A stretch of 34,812 nt of DNA from Streptomyces sp. ISL-94 (GTDB lineage: Bacteria > Actinomycetota > Actinomycetes > Streptomycetales > Streptomycetaceae): assembly GCF_018614075.1 (NCBI RefSeq), contig NZ_JAGGOZ010000018.1:1-34812 (forward strand), written 5' to 3'. Below are positions 16,831-23,675 of this stretch, piece after piece; positions within the stretch are counted from its first letter, which is position 1, and each line of letters begins with the position of its first letter. The position numbers and the translations under genes were made by a program. Below the pieces are notes generated by a model. That model searched no databases and was not told the DNA's origin. It saw nothing but the letters and a program-made list of their open reading frames with translations.

Positions 16831-16876
16831 CCGAGACGCACGTCAGCCCGTGCCCGGCGCCCCGGCGGTTCCCGGG

Positions 16877-17575
16877 TCAGGCAGCGGCCGCGGCGAGGAG
16901 TATCTCGGCCAGTTCGCGGGGTCGGGAGAACATCGGCCAGTGGCCCGTGTCCATACGGACCAGCCGCCAGCTGTCGCCGGCCAGCAGCCGGGCGACGTCC
17001 TCGGTGGGCTCGGGGCCGTCGAGCAGGCACTTGATGTATGTCGCCGGGAGCCCGTCCAGCGGGCGGGCCAGCACGGCCGGTTCGGTCAGCGAGGCTCCCG
17101 GGTGCGGGGTGGATGCGGCGACGATCCGCGCGATCTCCTCGGCGCCGAGGTCCTGGCCCTCGTAGTCGGAGGCGGTCCGGGGCGCCCAGAAGCCGCCGTT
17201 CCCGGAGATCTCGTCCGCCAGCTTCGCCGGTCCCTCCCACCACGTGGAGACGAACGACTCCCCGTCGGCAGGGAGGTTGGCGTCGACGAAGACCACCCGG
17301 GCCAGCCGGTCGCCGATGCGCTCGGCGGCCTGGCCGACCGGTATGCCCGCGTAACTGTGCCCGACCAGGACGACCTCGCGCAGATCGAGCCGCTCGATCT
17401 CGCCCACGATGTCCTGGACATGGGTCTGCTGCCCGGCCGGCACGCCCTGCCGCTCGGCCACGCCGGACAGGGTCAGGGCGTGTGCGCCGTGGCCGGCGGC
17501 GCGCAGCTGCGGCGCCACCGCGTCCCACGCCCAGGATCCGAGCCAAACGCCTGCCACCAGTACGAAGTTCGCCAT
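16877..17575 (-). CDS. Alpha/beta hydrolase (EstC / plant-methylesterase-like group)
   Basis: A 232-residue soluble hydrolase. It opens with FVLVAGVWLGSWAWDAVAPQL, which supplies the oxyanion region, and carries the nucleophile elbow VGHSYAG (Ser74) and a C-terminal catalytic His in DTGHWPM (about 212). The acid is probably in the segment after TYIKCLLDGPEP. The pattern resembles the EstC/hydroxynitrile-lyase/methyl-salicylate-esterase branch, so it most likely cleaves a small carboxylic ester. The start at 17575 is the only reasonable one. It lies 45 bp downstream of modBC on the same strand and may receive read-through, but has no obvious molybdenum role. Convergent with the phosphatase gene, 46 bp away. 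Confidence 0.85.
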   Translation of the reverse strand: MANFVLVAGVWLGSWAWDAVAPQLRAAGHGAHALTLSGVAERQGVPAGQQTHVQDIVGEIERLDLREVVLVGHSYAGIPVGQAAERIGDRLARVVFVDANLPADGESFVSTWWEGPAKLADEISGNGGFWAPRTASDYEGQDLGAEEIARIVAASTPHPGASLTEPAVLARPLDGLPATYIKCLLDGPEPTEDVARLLAGDSWRLVRMDTGHWPMFSRPRELAEILLAAAAA

Positions 17576-17620
17576 GGCCGCACCCTAGCCGACGGGTCTG
17601 ACAACGCCGCCGCGCGAAGC

Positions 17621-19543
17621 TCAGAGCCGCACCAGCGTGACCTCGGTGGCCTTCACGCCGGCCCACACCTCGGCGCCGTCGACGATGCCCAGTTCGGCCG
17701 CCGCCTCCGGGGTGATCTCCGCGACGAGGTCGGGAACCCCGGCCGGGGCGATCAGCACGCGCAGCCGGCTGCCGACCGCGGTGATCTCCCGTACGGTGCC
17801 CTGCCACACGTTGCGGGGGCTGCCGCCCGGGCGCTTCCGGTGCACCGACACGGCCTCCGGGGCGATGATCGCCAGTGCCTGCGCCCCCTCGGGCAGCGTC
17901 TCGGCGACCACCAGCCGCCCCCCGGCGGCGAGGGCCAGCCCGTCGGCCGACGCGGTGCCCGGCCAGGCGTTGCGCCCCAGCATCCGGGCCACCCACGGGG
18001 AGCGCGGATGCCGGGTCACCTCGGCGGGCGGCGCGTCCTGGAGGGTCTGCCCGTCGGCCAGTACGAGGACCCGGTCGGCCAGCGACACCGCCTCGACGGG
18101 ATCGTGCGTGACGATGAGGCAGACCCCGCCGAAGCCGGCCAGGTGCGTGCGCAGGGTGTGCCGGACGTGGGCCCGCGTCGTCTGGTCGAGGGCAGCGAGC
18201 GGCTCGTCGAGCAGCAGCAGCCGGGGGCGCGCGGCCAGGGCGCGGGCCAGCGCCACGCGCTGGGCCTGCCCGCCGGACAGCTGCCCGGGCCGGCGCTGGG
18301 CGAGGTGCCCGACGCCGAGCCGGTCCAGCCACGCCTGCGCCTCGCGGCGGGCCTCGGTGCGGGGCACCCGGCGGGCGCGCAGCCCGTAGGCCGTGTTGGC
18401 CAGGGCGCTCAGGTGCGGGAACAGCGCCCCGTCCTGCGGGACCCAGGCCACCTGCCGCTTGTGCGGGGGCAGCGCGGTGACGTCGGTGTCGCCGAGCCTG
18501 AGCTCGGCGCGGGCCCGCGGGGTCAGGCCGAGCAGGGCGCGCAGCAGGGTGGTCTTGCCGGAACCGTTCTCGCCGACGACGGCGATGGTGGTGCCGGGCT
18601 CGGCGTCGAGGGTGAGCCGGTTGAAGCCGGTGACGGTGGCGTGCAGAGGCCAGTGGCCGCCTTCGTCGGGCGCGGCCGTCTCCGTGCCCACCGCCTCGGC
18701 CTGGTTCTCCTCGGCCGCCGGCGGCGCCCCGGCGGCCTTGCGGGCGACCGGGGCTCCCGTCCACCGGCCGCGCAGGGTGATGAGCACGGCCATTGCGATG
18801 GCCAGGAGCAGCAGCGAGACGGAGGTGGCGGCCTCGGGCTGGTCCTGGAGCAGCAGGTACACCTGGAGCGGCAGGGTCTGGGTGGTGCCGGGGAGGTTGC
18901 CGGCGAAGGTGATGGTCGCGCCGAACTCGCCGAGCGCGCGGGCCCAGGTCAGCGCGGCGCCGGCGACCAGGCCCGGGGCCACCATGGGCAGGGTCACCGT
19001 GAAGAACACGCGGACCGGCGGGGCGCCGAGGGAGGCGGCGGTCTCCTCGTAGCTCTGCCGGAGGCCGCCGAGGGCGCCTTCCAGGCTGATCACGAGGAAC
19101 GGCATGGCCACGAAGGTGGCCGCGACGACCGCGCCCGACGTGTGGAAGGGCAGGGTGACTCCGAAGACGTCCTCCAGCCAGGGCCCGAGCAGCCCGCGCC
19201 GGCCGAAGCCGAGCAGCAGGGCCACACCGCCGACGGTCGGCGGCAGCACCATCGGGAGCAGCACGAGCGAGCGGACCAGGGCCTTGCCCTTGAACTCCAC
19301 GCGGGCCAGCAGCCAGGCGAGCGGCACGCCGAGGAGGAGCGAGAGGCAGAGGGCCCACAGGGACACGACGAGGGAGAGCTTCAGGGCCTGGACCACACCG
19401 GGGCTGCCGAGGTGCGTGCCGAGCGCGCCCCACTGGGTGCGGCTGAGGATGCCGATCAGCGGCAGCAGCAGGAACGCGACGGCGAGGAGCGCGGGGAGCG
19501 CCAGGGTCACGGGGGGCCGGGTGCGGGTGCGGAGTCTGCTCAT
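17621..19543 (-). CDS. modBC: Molybdate ABC transporter, fused ModB permease-ModC ATPase
   Basis: A 640-residue fusion. The N-terminal 265 residues are the ModB permease, with about five helices and the EAA loop (EETAASLGAPPVRVFFTVTLP, then ALGEFGATITFAGNLPGTTQT). A short Ala/Glu linker leads to the ATPase: Walker A GENGSGKTT, signature LSGGQAQRV, Walker B LLLLDEPLAALD, and switch His in VTHD. The C-terminus (about 560-640) is a TOBE/Mop molybdate-sensing domain. It imports molybdate with ModA, for molybdenum-cofactor enzymes. Separate modB and modC genes are the rule in proteobacteria; the fusion is seen in Streptomyces. It is on the same strand as modA but separated by 382 bp with a hairpin. 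Confidence 0.92.
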   Translation of the reverse strand: MSRLRTRTRPPVTLALPALLAVAFLLLPLIGILSRTQWGALGTHLGSPGVVQALKLSLVVSLWALCLSLLLGVPLAWLLARVEFKGKALVRSLVLLPMVLPPTVGGVALLLGFGRRGLLGPWLEDVFGVTLPFHTSGAVVAATFVAMPFLVISLEGALGGLRQSYEETAASLGAPPVRVFFTVTLPMVAPGLVAGAALTWARALGEFGATITFAGNLPGTTQTLPLQVYLLLQDQPEAATSVSLLLLAIAMAVLITLRGRWTGAPVARKAAGAPPAAEENQAEAVGTETAAPDEGGHWPLHATVTGFNRLTLDAEPGTTIAVVGENGSGKTTLLRALLGLTPRARAELRLGDTDVTALPPHKRQVAWVPQDGALFPHLSALANTAYGLRARRVPRTEARREAQAWLDRLGVGHLAQRRPGQLSGGQAQRVALARALAARPRLLLLDEPLAALDQTTRAHVRHTLRTHLAGFGGVCLIVTHDPVEAVSLADRVLVLADGQTLQDAPPAEVTRHPRSPWVARMLGRNAWPGTASADGLALAAGGRLVVAETLPEGAQALAIIAPEAVSVHRKRPGGSPRNVWQGTVREITAVGSRLRVLIAPAGVPDLVAEITPEAAAELGIVDGAEVWAGVKATEVTLVRL

Positions 19544-19630
19544 CAGGGGTTCCTGGCTGGGGGCGGGGCGGGGCGGGGCGGCTGCGGGGGGAAGCGTACG
19601 CGGATGCCCCCTGGGGCCATTGGCTTACGG

Positions 19631-19805
19631 GCGGCCGGTCGCCGGGCGCGGCGCGGTGCCCGGCGCCGCGATCCGGCGTCGAACCACGGGCTGCCGGTCG
19701 CCGGTCGGGCCACGGCGCGGTGCCGGACAGCACGAGCGGCGCGGGCTGACCGTCGCCGGTCGGGCCCGGGTACGGTCGCGGTGCCGGAGGCCGCGATTCG
19801 GCGCG
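19631..19805. repeat. Three imperfect 55-59-bp direct repeats in the modA-modBC spacer
   Basis: The spacer 19544-19925 holds no convincing gene. Copies begin near 19634, 19692 and 19747; each has a GCCGGTCGCCGG-like start, a CGCGGTGCC block about 30 bases later, and a GCGATNCGGCG or CGAGCGGCG end. The copies have drifted. On the minus strand this is leader RNA for modBC, so a structural role is possible. Confidence 0.5.
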
Positions 19806-19863
19806 TACGGCGTGCGGTAACCCGAGGCCGGCCCGTACGTACGGTCGGGCCCCCGCCAACGCG

Positions 19864-19903
19864 GCGAGGGACTGCCTGTCCCCCGAACCAGGCAGTCCCT
19901 CGC
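19864..19903 (-). terminator. Hairpin downstream of modA
   Basis: A perfect 15-bp stem, GCGAGGGACTGCCTG at 19864-19878 against its complement at 19889-19903, with a 10-base loop. It begins 22 bp after the modA stop. It should reduce read-through into modBC, giving an excess of binding protein over transporter, a common arrangement in ABC importers. Confidence 0.8.
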
Positions 19904-19925
19904 GGCATCCGGACGCAGGCGAGGA

Positions 19926-20744
19926 CTACGCCTGCTGAAAGCCCGCGTCCTGGAGGATCTTCTGTGCCTCCGGCGTGCTCAGCCAGGCCACGAACGCGGC
20001 CGCGGCCTCGGCGTTCTTGGACTGCTTGAGGGTGGCGGCCGGGTAGGAGGCCACCGCGTTCTGGTCGTCCGGGATGTCCACGGAGACGACCTTGTCACCG
20101 GACTTGGCGGAGTCGGTCTTGTAGACCAGACCGGCGTCGGCCTCACCCAGCTCGACCTTGGTCAGCACGGCGCGGACGTTCGGCTCCTGGGACACGGGCC
20201 TCACCGTGACGCCCTGCTTGTCCAGGACTTCCTTGCTGTACCGGCCGACCGGGACCTCGGGCGCGGCGAGCACAACCTTGATCTTGCTGTCGGCCAGGTC
20301 CTTGAGGTCGTCGATCTTGAAGGGGTTGCCCTTGCCGGTGGCGATGACCAGGCGGTTCTTGGCAATGACCTTGGCCTCGCCGGTCTCGGCCTTCAGGCCG
20401 TCCATGGTCTTCGTGTCGGCCGTGACCAGCGCGTCGGCGGGCGCGCCCTGCTTGACCTGCGCCGCGAGCTCCTGCGAACCGGCGAAGGAAAGGGTGATCT
20501 TCGTGCCCGGGTGGGACTTCTCGTACGCGGCGCCCGCCGTCTTGAACACGTCGGTGAGCGAGGAGGCGGCGAGGACGGTGAGGTTCACGGCCTTGGGCTC
20601 GGCGGAGGCGGAGACGGAAGCGCCGGTCCCGCTCCTCTTCCCGCCGTCCGTACCGCTGTTGCCGCAGGCGGCCAGTGGGACGAGGAGGGCGGCGGTCAGC
20701 GCGGCGGCAGCGGCGCGGCGGCGGGTCAGGGTCGGGGACGACAT
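19926..20744 (-). CDS. modA: Molybdate ABC transporter substrate-binding lipoprotein
   Basis: A 272-residue exported lipoprotein. The signal peptide has twin basic residues (TRRRAAAA), a hydrophobic core and the lipobox LAAC with Cys27 as lipidation site. The mature ModA fold starts at VNLTVLAASSLTDVFKTAG, whose paired Ser bind the oxyanion, followed by FAGSQELAAQVKQGAPADALVTAD and VGRYSKEVLDKQGV, and ends with STPEAQKILQDAGF. It captures molybdate or tungstate and delivers it to ModBC. Start ATG 20744 follows a GGAGC site. Four GGGTC pentamers stand 14-33 bp upstream. The gene is 105 bp downstream of the TOBE-regulator relic on the same strand. Confidence 0.93.
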   Translation of the reverse strand: MSSPTLTRRRAAAAALTAALLVPLAACGNSGTDGGKRSGTGASVSASAEPKAVNLTVLAASSLTDVFKTAGAAYEKSHPGTKITLSFAGSQELAAQVKQGAPADALVTADTKTMDGLKAETGEAKVIAKNRLVIATGKGNPFKIDDLKDLADSKIKVVLAAPEVPVGRYSKEVLDKQGVTVRPVSQEPNVRAVLTKVELGEADAGLVYKTDSAKSGDKVVSVDIPDDQNAVASYPAATLKQSKNAEAAAAFVAWLSTPEAQKILQDAGFQQA

Positions 20745-20757
20745 GGGCGGAGCTCCA

Positions 20758-20777
20758 GGGTCGGGTCGGGTCGGGTC
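20758..20777. repeat. Four tandem GGGTC pentamers upstream of modA
   Basis: GGGTC is repeated four times without interruption (20758-20777), starting 14 bp upstream of the modA start. It may be a slippage product. No regulator is assigned. Confidence 0.8.
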
Positions 20778-20848
20778 TGCGGCCGGCCGGATGCCGGCTG
20801 CGCGGGGTGGGTGACCCGCGCCGGTGACGGGCGGAGCGGGTGGGGGCG

Positions 20849-20995
20849 TCAGGTGCGGTCGATCTGCACGCTGGTGGACTTCACGCGGGCGGTGGCCTGC
20901 ATGCCGAGCTCCGGCCCGAGTTCCTCGGCGGCCTCACGGGTGCGCAGGGAGACGAGGCGGTGGGGAGCCGGCTGTCCGGTGGTGGAGGGCTGCAT
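20849..20995 (-). pseudogene. Internally deleted TOBE-domain (MerR-like HTH) molybdenum regulator
   Basis: A 48-residue frame. The first eight residues (MQPSTTGQ) match the very start of Streptomyces HTH-TOBE regulators, which begin MQSYTIGQAARLLGVS-like, and the last about 38 residues (PHRLVSLRTREAAEELG to KSTSVQIDRT) match the second half of their TOBE domain. Everything between, roughly 85-90 residues covering the whole HTH and the first half of TOBE, is missing, with the frame preserved. The full family member is about 130-140 residues. It lies immediately upstream of modA on the same strand, the usual place for this regulator. It still has a start and stop and may be translated, but it cannot bind DNA as the intact protein would. 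Confidence 0.65.
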
Positions 20996-20996
20996 G

Positions 20997-21014
20997 TGCC
21001 CCAAGGTAGGGGCA
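20997..21014 (-). promoter_or_regulatory. Stem-loop immediately before the TOBE relic start
   Basis: TGCCCC (20997-21002) pairs with GGGGCA (21009-21014) across a 6-base loop, directly abutting the ATG at 20995. It could be an operator or could block the ribosome site. The flanking 21015-21060 is the most AT-rich stretch nearby and likely holds the promoter. Confidence 0.35.
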
Positions 21015-21116
21015 TACATGACGCATTTGCAATTCTCTTGGAATGATGTACATGGCAGATGCCCGCCTCTGGTCTTATCCCCCAAAAGTCGTTCCGCTTT
21101 CCCCAGCCCGTCTCGC

Positions 21117-21128
21117 TAAAGTCGGGGC
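21117..21128 (+). promoter_or_regulatory. -10 box and probable leaderless start for the S4 gene
   Basis: TAAAGT (21117-21122) is six bases from the ATG at 21129 and no ribosome site is present, so transcription probably begins at the start codon. No clear -35 box is seen. Confidence 0.45.
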
Positions 21129-21518
21129 ATGGCTGATGACGTAACGGGAACGGAAACGGGAACCGTGCGGGTGGACGCGTGGATCTGGTCCGTGCGCCTG
21201 ACGAAGACCCGCTCGACGGCGGCGACCGCCTGCCGGGCGGGCCACGTGAAGGTCAACGGGGAGCGTGCCAAGCCGGCGCAGCCGGTGCGCGCGGGGGACG
21301 AGGTACGGCTCTTCCACGCGGGACGGGAGCGGATCGTCGTGGTCCGCCGGCCCGTGTCGAAGCGGGTGGGCGCTCCGGTCGCCGCCGAATGCCTCATCGA
21401 CAAGAGCCCCCCGCCGCCCACGCCGATCGAGGCCGCGGTGGTGGGCATCCGCGATCGCGGAGCCGGCCGCCCGACGAAGCGCGAACGCCGCGAGATCGAA
21501 TCCCTCCGCGGCCGCTGA
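21129..21518 (+). CDS. S4-domain RNA-binding protein (Hsp15-like)
   Basis: A 129-residue protein with the S4 RNA-binding fold at residues about 13-70: VRVDAWIWSVRLTKTRSTAATACRAGHVKVNG, then the conserved KPAQPVRAGDEVRL turn. The basic C-terminal tail (RPTKRERREIESLRGR) resembles Hsp15 (HslR), which binds free 50S subunits carrying nascent chains after heat stress. A role in ribosome rescue is the best guess; the family also occurs as general rRNA-binding proteins. It is the first gene on the plus strand after the divergent molybdenum cluster and is probably made from a leaderless message. It runs convergently with dhaM across a repeat array. Confidence 0.88.
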   Translation: MADDVTGTETGTVRVDAWIWSVRLTKTRSTAATACRAGHVKVNGERAKPAQPVRAGDEVRLFHAGRERIVVVRRPVSKRVGAPVAAECLIDKSPPPPTPIEAAVVGIRDRGAGRPTKRERREIESLRGR

Positions 21519-21536
21519 CCCGGGCCCCGGGCCCCA

Positions 21537-21765
21537 GGTCCGCGTACGGGTCCGCGCCCCCGGGTCCGCGTACGGGTCCGCGCCCCCGGGTCCGCGTACG
21601 GGTCCGCGCCCCCGGGTCCGCGTACGGGTCCGCGCCCCCGGGTCCGCGTACGGGCCTGCGCCCCGGGCCTGCGCCCCGGGCCTGCGCCCCGGGCCTGCGC
21701 CCCGGGCCTGCGCCCCCGGGTCCGCGTACGGGCCTGCGCCCCGGGCCTGCGCCCCGGGCCTGCGG
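21537..21765. repeat. Noncoding GC-rich tandem repeat array (26-bp and 13-bp units)
   Basis: Four 26-base units (21537-21562, 21563-21588, 21589-21614, 21615-21640) start GGTCCGCGTACG and finish GGTCCGCGCCCCCG. They are followed by 12-14-base units of the type GGCCTGCGCCCCG (from 21653), interrupted by GGTCCGCGTACG at 21641 and 21719. Periods of 13 and 26 rotate the reading frame, so it is not coding. It fills the gap between the convergent S4 and dhaM genes. Confidence 0.9.
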
Positions 21766-21783
21766 CAGTGTCGCGGATCCGGG

Positions 21784-22203
21784 TCAGGCCTTGCGGTACG
21801 TGTACGCCTCGCCGGCGGTCGATTCGACTGCCGGCAGGGCGGCTCCCGCGGAGGCGGCGACCACCGCCGCCACCGCGCCCTCCAAGAACGGCGCGTCCAC
21901 CAGCCGGGACCCCGGCGGCAGTTCGTCCTCCAGCAGCAGCGCCTTCACCGTGAGCACCGAGCTGCCCAGGTCCGCCAGCAGGGCGATCCCGGCGCCGCGG
22001 TCCACCTCCCGGGCGGCTGCGACGATCAACTCGGCGCTCGTGCCGAGGCCGCCCTCGGCCGTGCCGCCCGCCGTCGCCACCGGGGCCATCGGGCCACCCC
22101 CCGCAAGGCCCCGCGCCAGCTCCGCCACCGACTCGGCCACCGACGCGCTGTGCGACACCAGCACGATGCCGACCAGGCCGTCGCCCTCCCGCGCGCCCGT
22201 CAC
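21784..22203 (-). CDS. dhaM: Dihydroxyacetone kinase phosphoryl-donor subunit DhaM (EIIA-mannose type)
   Basis: A 139-residue protein of the PTS EIIA-mannose fold: GIVLVSHSASVAESVAELA carries the phosphorylated His (His18 from the GTG start), then PVATAGGTAEGGLGTSAELI, and ALLADLGSSVLTVKALL. DhaM passes phosphate from HPr to ADP held in DhaL. Only the EIIA-like domain is present, without the HPr and EI-like extensions of the E. coli protein. The GTG start at 22203 overlaps the dhaL stop (GTGA), so translation is coupled. Because dhaK next to it is destroyed, the complex lacks its substrate-binding subunit unless another copy exists in the genome. Confidence 0.88.
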   Translation of the reverse strand: MTGAREGDGLVGIVLVSHSASVAESVAELARGLAGGGPMAPVATAGGTAEGGLGTSAELIVAAAREVDRGAGIALLADLGSSVLTVKALLLEDELPPGSRLVDAPFLEGAVAAVVAASAGAALPAVESTAGEAYTYRKA

Positions 22204-22805
22204 CGTACGCCGTCCGCGACATCCGCCAGCGCCCCCAGCAGCAGCGCCGACGAGGTGGCGCCCGGGTCCTGGTGGCCGATGCTCCGCTCGCCCAGGTAGC
22301 TCGCCCGGCCCTTGCGCGCCTGCATCGGCACCGTCGCCAGGGCCCCGTTCTCCGCCGCGTCCCCGGCCGCCCGGTACGAGGTGCTCAGCGCGGCGACCCC
22401 CGGCACCAGGGCGTCCAGCATCGTCTTGTCGCTCGGCGCCGCCCCGCCCAGCTGCGCCACCGCGCCGACCCCGGCGTACAGGGCCTTGCGCAGTTCGTCG
22501 TCGGAGACCTCGGCGGCCTCCCCGAGCTCCTTGCCCGTGCGCCGCAGCAGGGTCCCGTACAGCGGTCCCGAGGCGCCGCCGACCGTCGAGATCAGCGTCC
22601 GCCCGGCGAGCTGGAGCACCGCTCCCGGCGCCGCCGGGGCCTCCGCGTCCAGCGCCGCCCGTACGGCGGTGAAGCCCCGCAGCAGATTGCTCCCGTGGTC
22701 GGCGTCCCCGATCGGGGAGTCGAGCTCGGTCAGCCGGTCCGCCTCGCGCTCGACCGCGGCCGCGACGGCCGCCATCCACCGCCGGAAGAAGTCTGCATCC
22801 CGCAC
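22200..22805 (-). CDS. dhaL: Dihydroxyacetone kinase ADP-binding subunit DhaL
   Basis: A 201-residue all-helical protein. The Mg2+-binding Asp cluster is in DSPIGDADHGSNLLRGF, and the nucleotide-binding cap follows: STVGGASGPLYGTLLRR, PSDKTMLDAL and ARKGRASYLGERSIGHQDPGATS. DhaL holds ADP as a cofactor, receives phosphate from DhaM and transfers it to dihydroxyacetone bound on DhaK. GTG 22805 has a GAGGAG site. The C-terminus overlaps dhaM. Directly upstream, the 3' tip of dhaK remains 51 bp away, showing that this was a dhaK-dhaL-dhaM operon that has lost its promoter end. Expression of dhaLM now depends on whatever lies in 22806-23130. Confidence 0.9.
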   Translation of the reverse strand: MRDADFFRRWMAAVAAAVEREADRLTELDSPIGDADHGSNLLRGFTAVRAALDAEAPAAPGAVLQLAGRTLISTVGGASGPLYGTLLRRTGKELGEAAEVSDDELRKALYAGVGAVAQLGGAAPSDKTMLDALVPGVAALSTSYRAAGDAAENGALATVPMQARKGRASYLGERSIGHQDPGATSSALLLGALADVADGVR

Positions 22806-22856
22806 CGGATCTCCTCGCCTCGCACCTGTCTGGCCGGTCCCACCGCCACCTTACGG

Positions 22857-22946
22857 TCAGCAGCCCCAGCGCAGCGCCGCCGTCCGGACGGGCGCGTCCC
22901 ACAGCCGCAGCAACTCCTCGTCGACGCGGCACAGCGTCACCGCCGA
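22857..22946 (-). pseudogene. dhaK: 3' remnant of dhaK (dihydroxyacetone kinase substrate-binding subunit)
   Basis: Reading the minus strand to the TGA at 22857-22859 gives 29 residues, SAVTLCRVDEELL then RLWDAPVRTAALRWGC. This corresponds to the extreme C-terminus of DhaK, which in relatives ends in a LWDAPVHTPALRWG-like tail. About 300 upstream codons, including the catalytic His that binds dihydroxyacetone covalently, are absent. Upstream of 22946 the sequence is unrelated. The position just before dhaL is where dhaK is expected. The stump is too short to be a gene and lacks a start. Confidence 0.72.
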
Positions 22947-23132
22947 CCGGCTCTGACGGCTACTCGGGAAATGACGCGGGCACCCGCACCGTTTTGCTCA
23001 CCCGCCAGGGCGTGGCCGACAAGCTCGTCGCGCCCGCGTCCGGCGTGCCGGGCGCGTGTCGGGCGGCCACCACCAGCAGTCTGGGGACCGGGGGTCACCG
23101 CGACCGACTCCGCACCACGAAAGGAAGACCTC

Positions 23133-23549
23133 GTGCCTTCTCGACTCAACCCGTACATCAGCTTCGACGGAGATGCCCGGCAGGCCATGGAGTTCTACCA
23201 GGGGATCTTCGGCGGCAGCCTGAAGACGAACACCTACGGCGAGTTCGGGACCAAGGAAGCCGGAGACGCCGCCGACCGGATCATGCACAGCATGCTCGAG
23301 ACCGACAGCGGCTTCACGCTCATGGGCGCCGACAACCCGCCCGGACAGCAGCACAAGCCCGGCAACAACATCTCGGTCAGCGTGAGCGGCGAGGACGCCG
23401 ACGAACTGCGCGGCTACTGGGACAAGCTCTCCGCCGGCGGCACGGTCGCGGTTCCGCTCGAGGAGCAGATGTGGGGCGACGTGTTCGGCATGTGCACGGA
23501 CCGCTTCGGCATCACGTGGCTGGTCAACATCAACCAGCGACAGGGATAG
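23133..23549 (+). CDS. VOC-family protein (PhnB-like glyoxalase fold)
   Basis: A 138-residue protein of the vicinal-oxygen-chelate fold, PhnB-like subgroup: RLNPYISFDGDARQAMEFYQGIFGG at the N-terminus, IMHSMLETDSGFTLMGADNP in the first half, and MWGDVFGMCTDRFGITWLVNI at the C-terminus. GTG 23133 has an AAAGGAA site. PhnB-like proteins lack a settled function; some are resistance or isomerase-type enzymes, and metal ligands are often incomplete. The gene stands alone, starts about 190 bp after the dhaK break, and ends in a strong hairpin. Confidence 0.88.
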   Translation: MPSRLNPYISFDGDARQAMEFYQGIFGGSLKTNTYGEFGTKEAGDAADRIMHSMLETDSGFTLMGADNPPGQQHKPGNNISVSVSGEDADELRGYWDKLSAGGTVAVPLEEQMWGDVFGMCTDRFGITWLVNINQRQG

Positions 23550-23574
23550 GCGGGCCGGGACCGGTCTGCCGGTC

Positions 23575-23619
23575 CCCGGCGGCCGGCTCCGGGCGCCCGC
23601 GCCGGAGCCGGCCGCCGGG
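23575..23619 (+). terminator. 18-bp perfect hairpin after the VOC gene
   Basis: Arms 23575-23592 (CCCGGCGGCCGGCTCCGG) and 23602-23619 pair fully across a 9-base loop, 25 bp beyond the stop. Confidence 0.8.
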
Positions 23620-23675
23620 TCCGCTGTCAGTGAAGCCACCTGTCCGCCCGGCGCACGCGGTGCTTGGGTGTCGCC

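Noticed and set aside
16185..19859. Very long minus-strand frame over modBC and the phosphatase
   Set aside because: Arg/Pro/Ala-rich shadow; the modBC frame carries all the motifs.
21046..21053. ATGTACAT palindrome as a molybdenum-regulator operator
   Set aside because: An 8-base palindrome in an AT-rich promoter is weak evidence, and it does not resemble the known ModE site.
21537..21765. CRISPR-like array
   Set aside because: Units are head-to-tail without unique spacers and no cas gene is present.
22947..23132. Possible small gene between the dhaK stump and the VOC gene
   Set aside because: Frames on both strands are short, without family pattern or ribosome site; only the VOC GTG at 23133 is supported.
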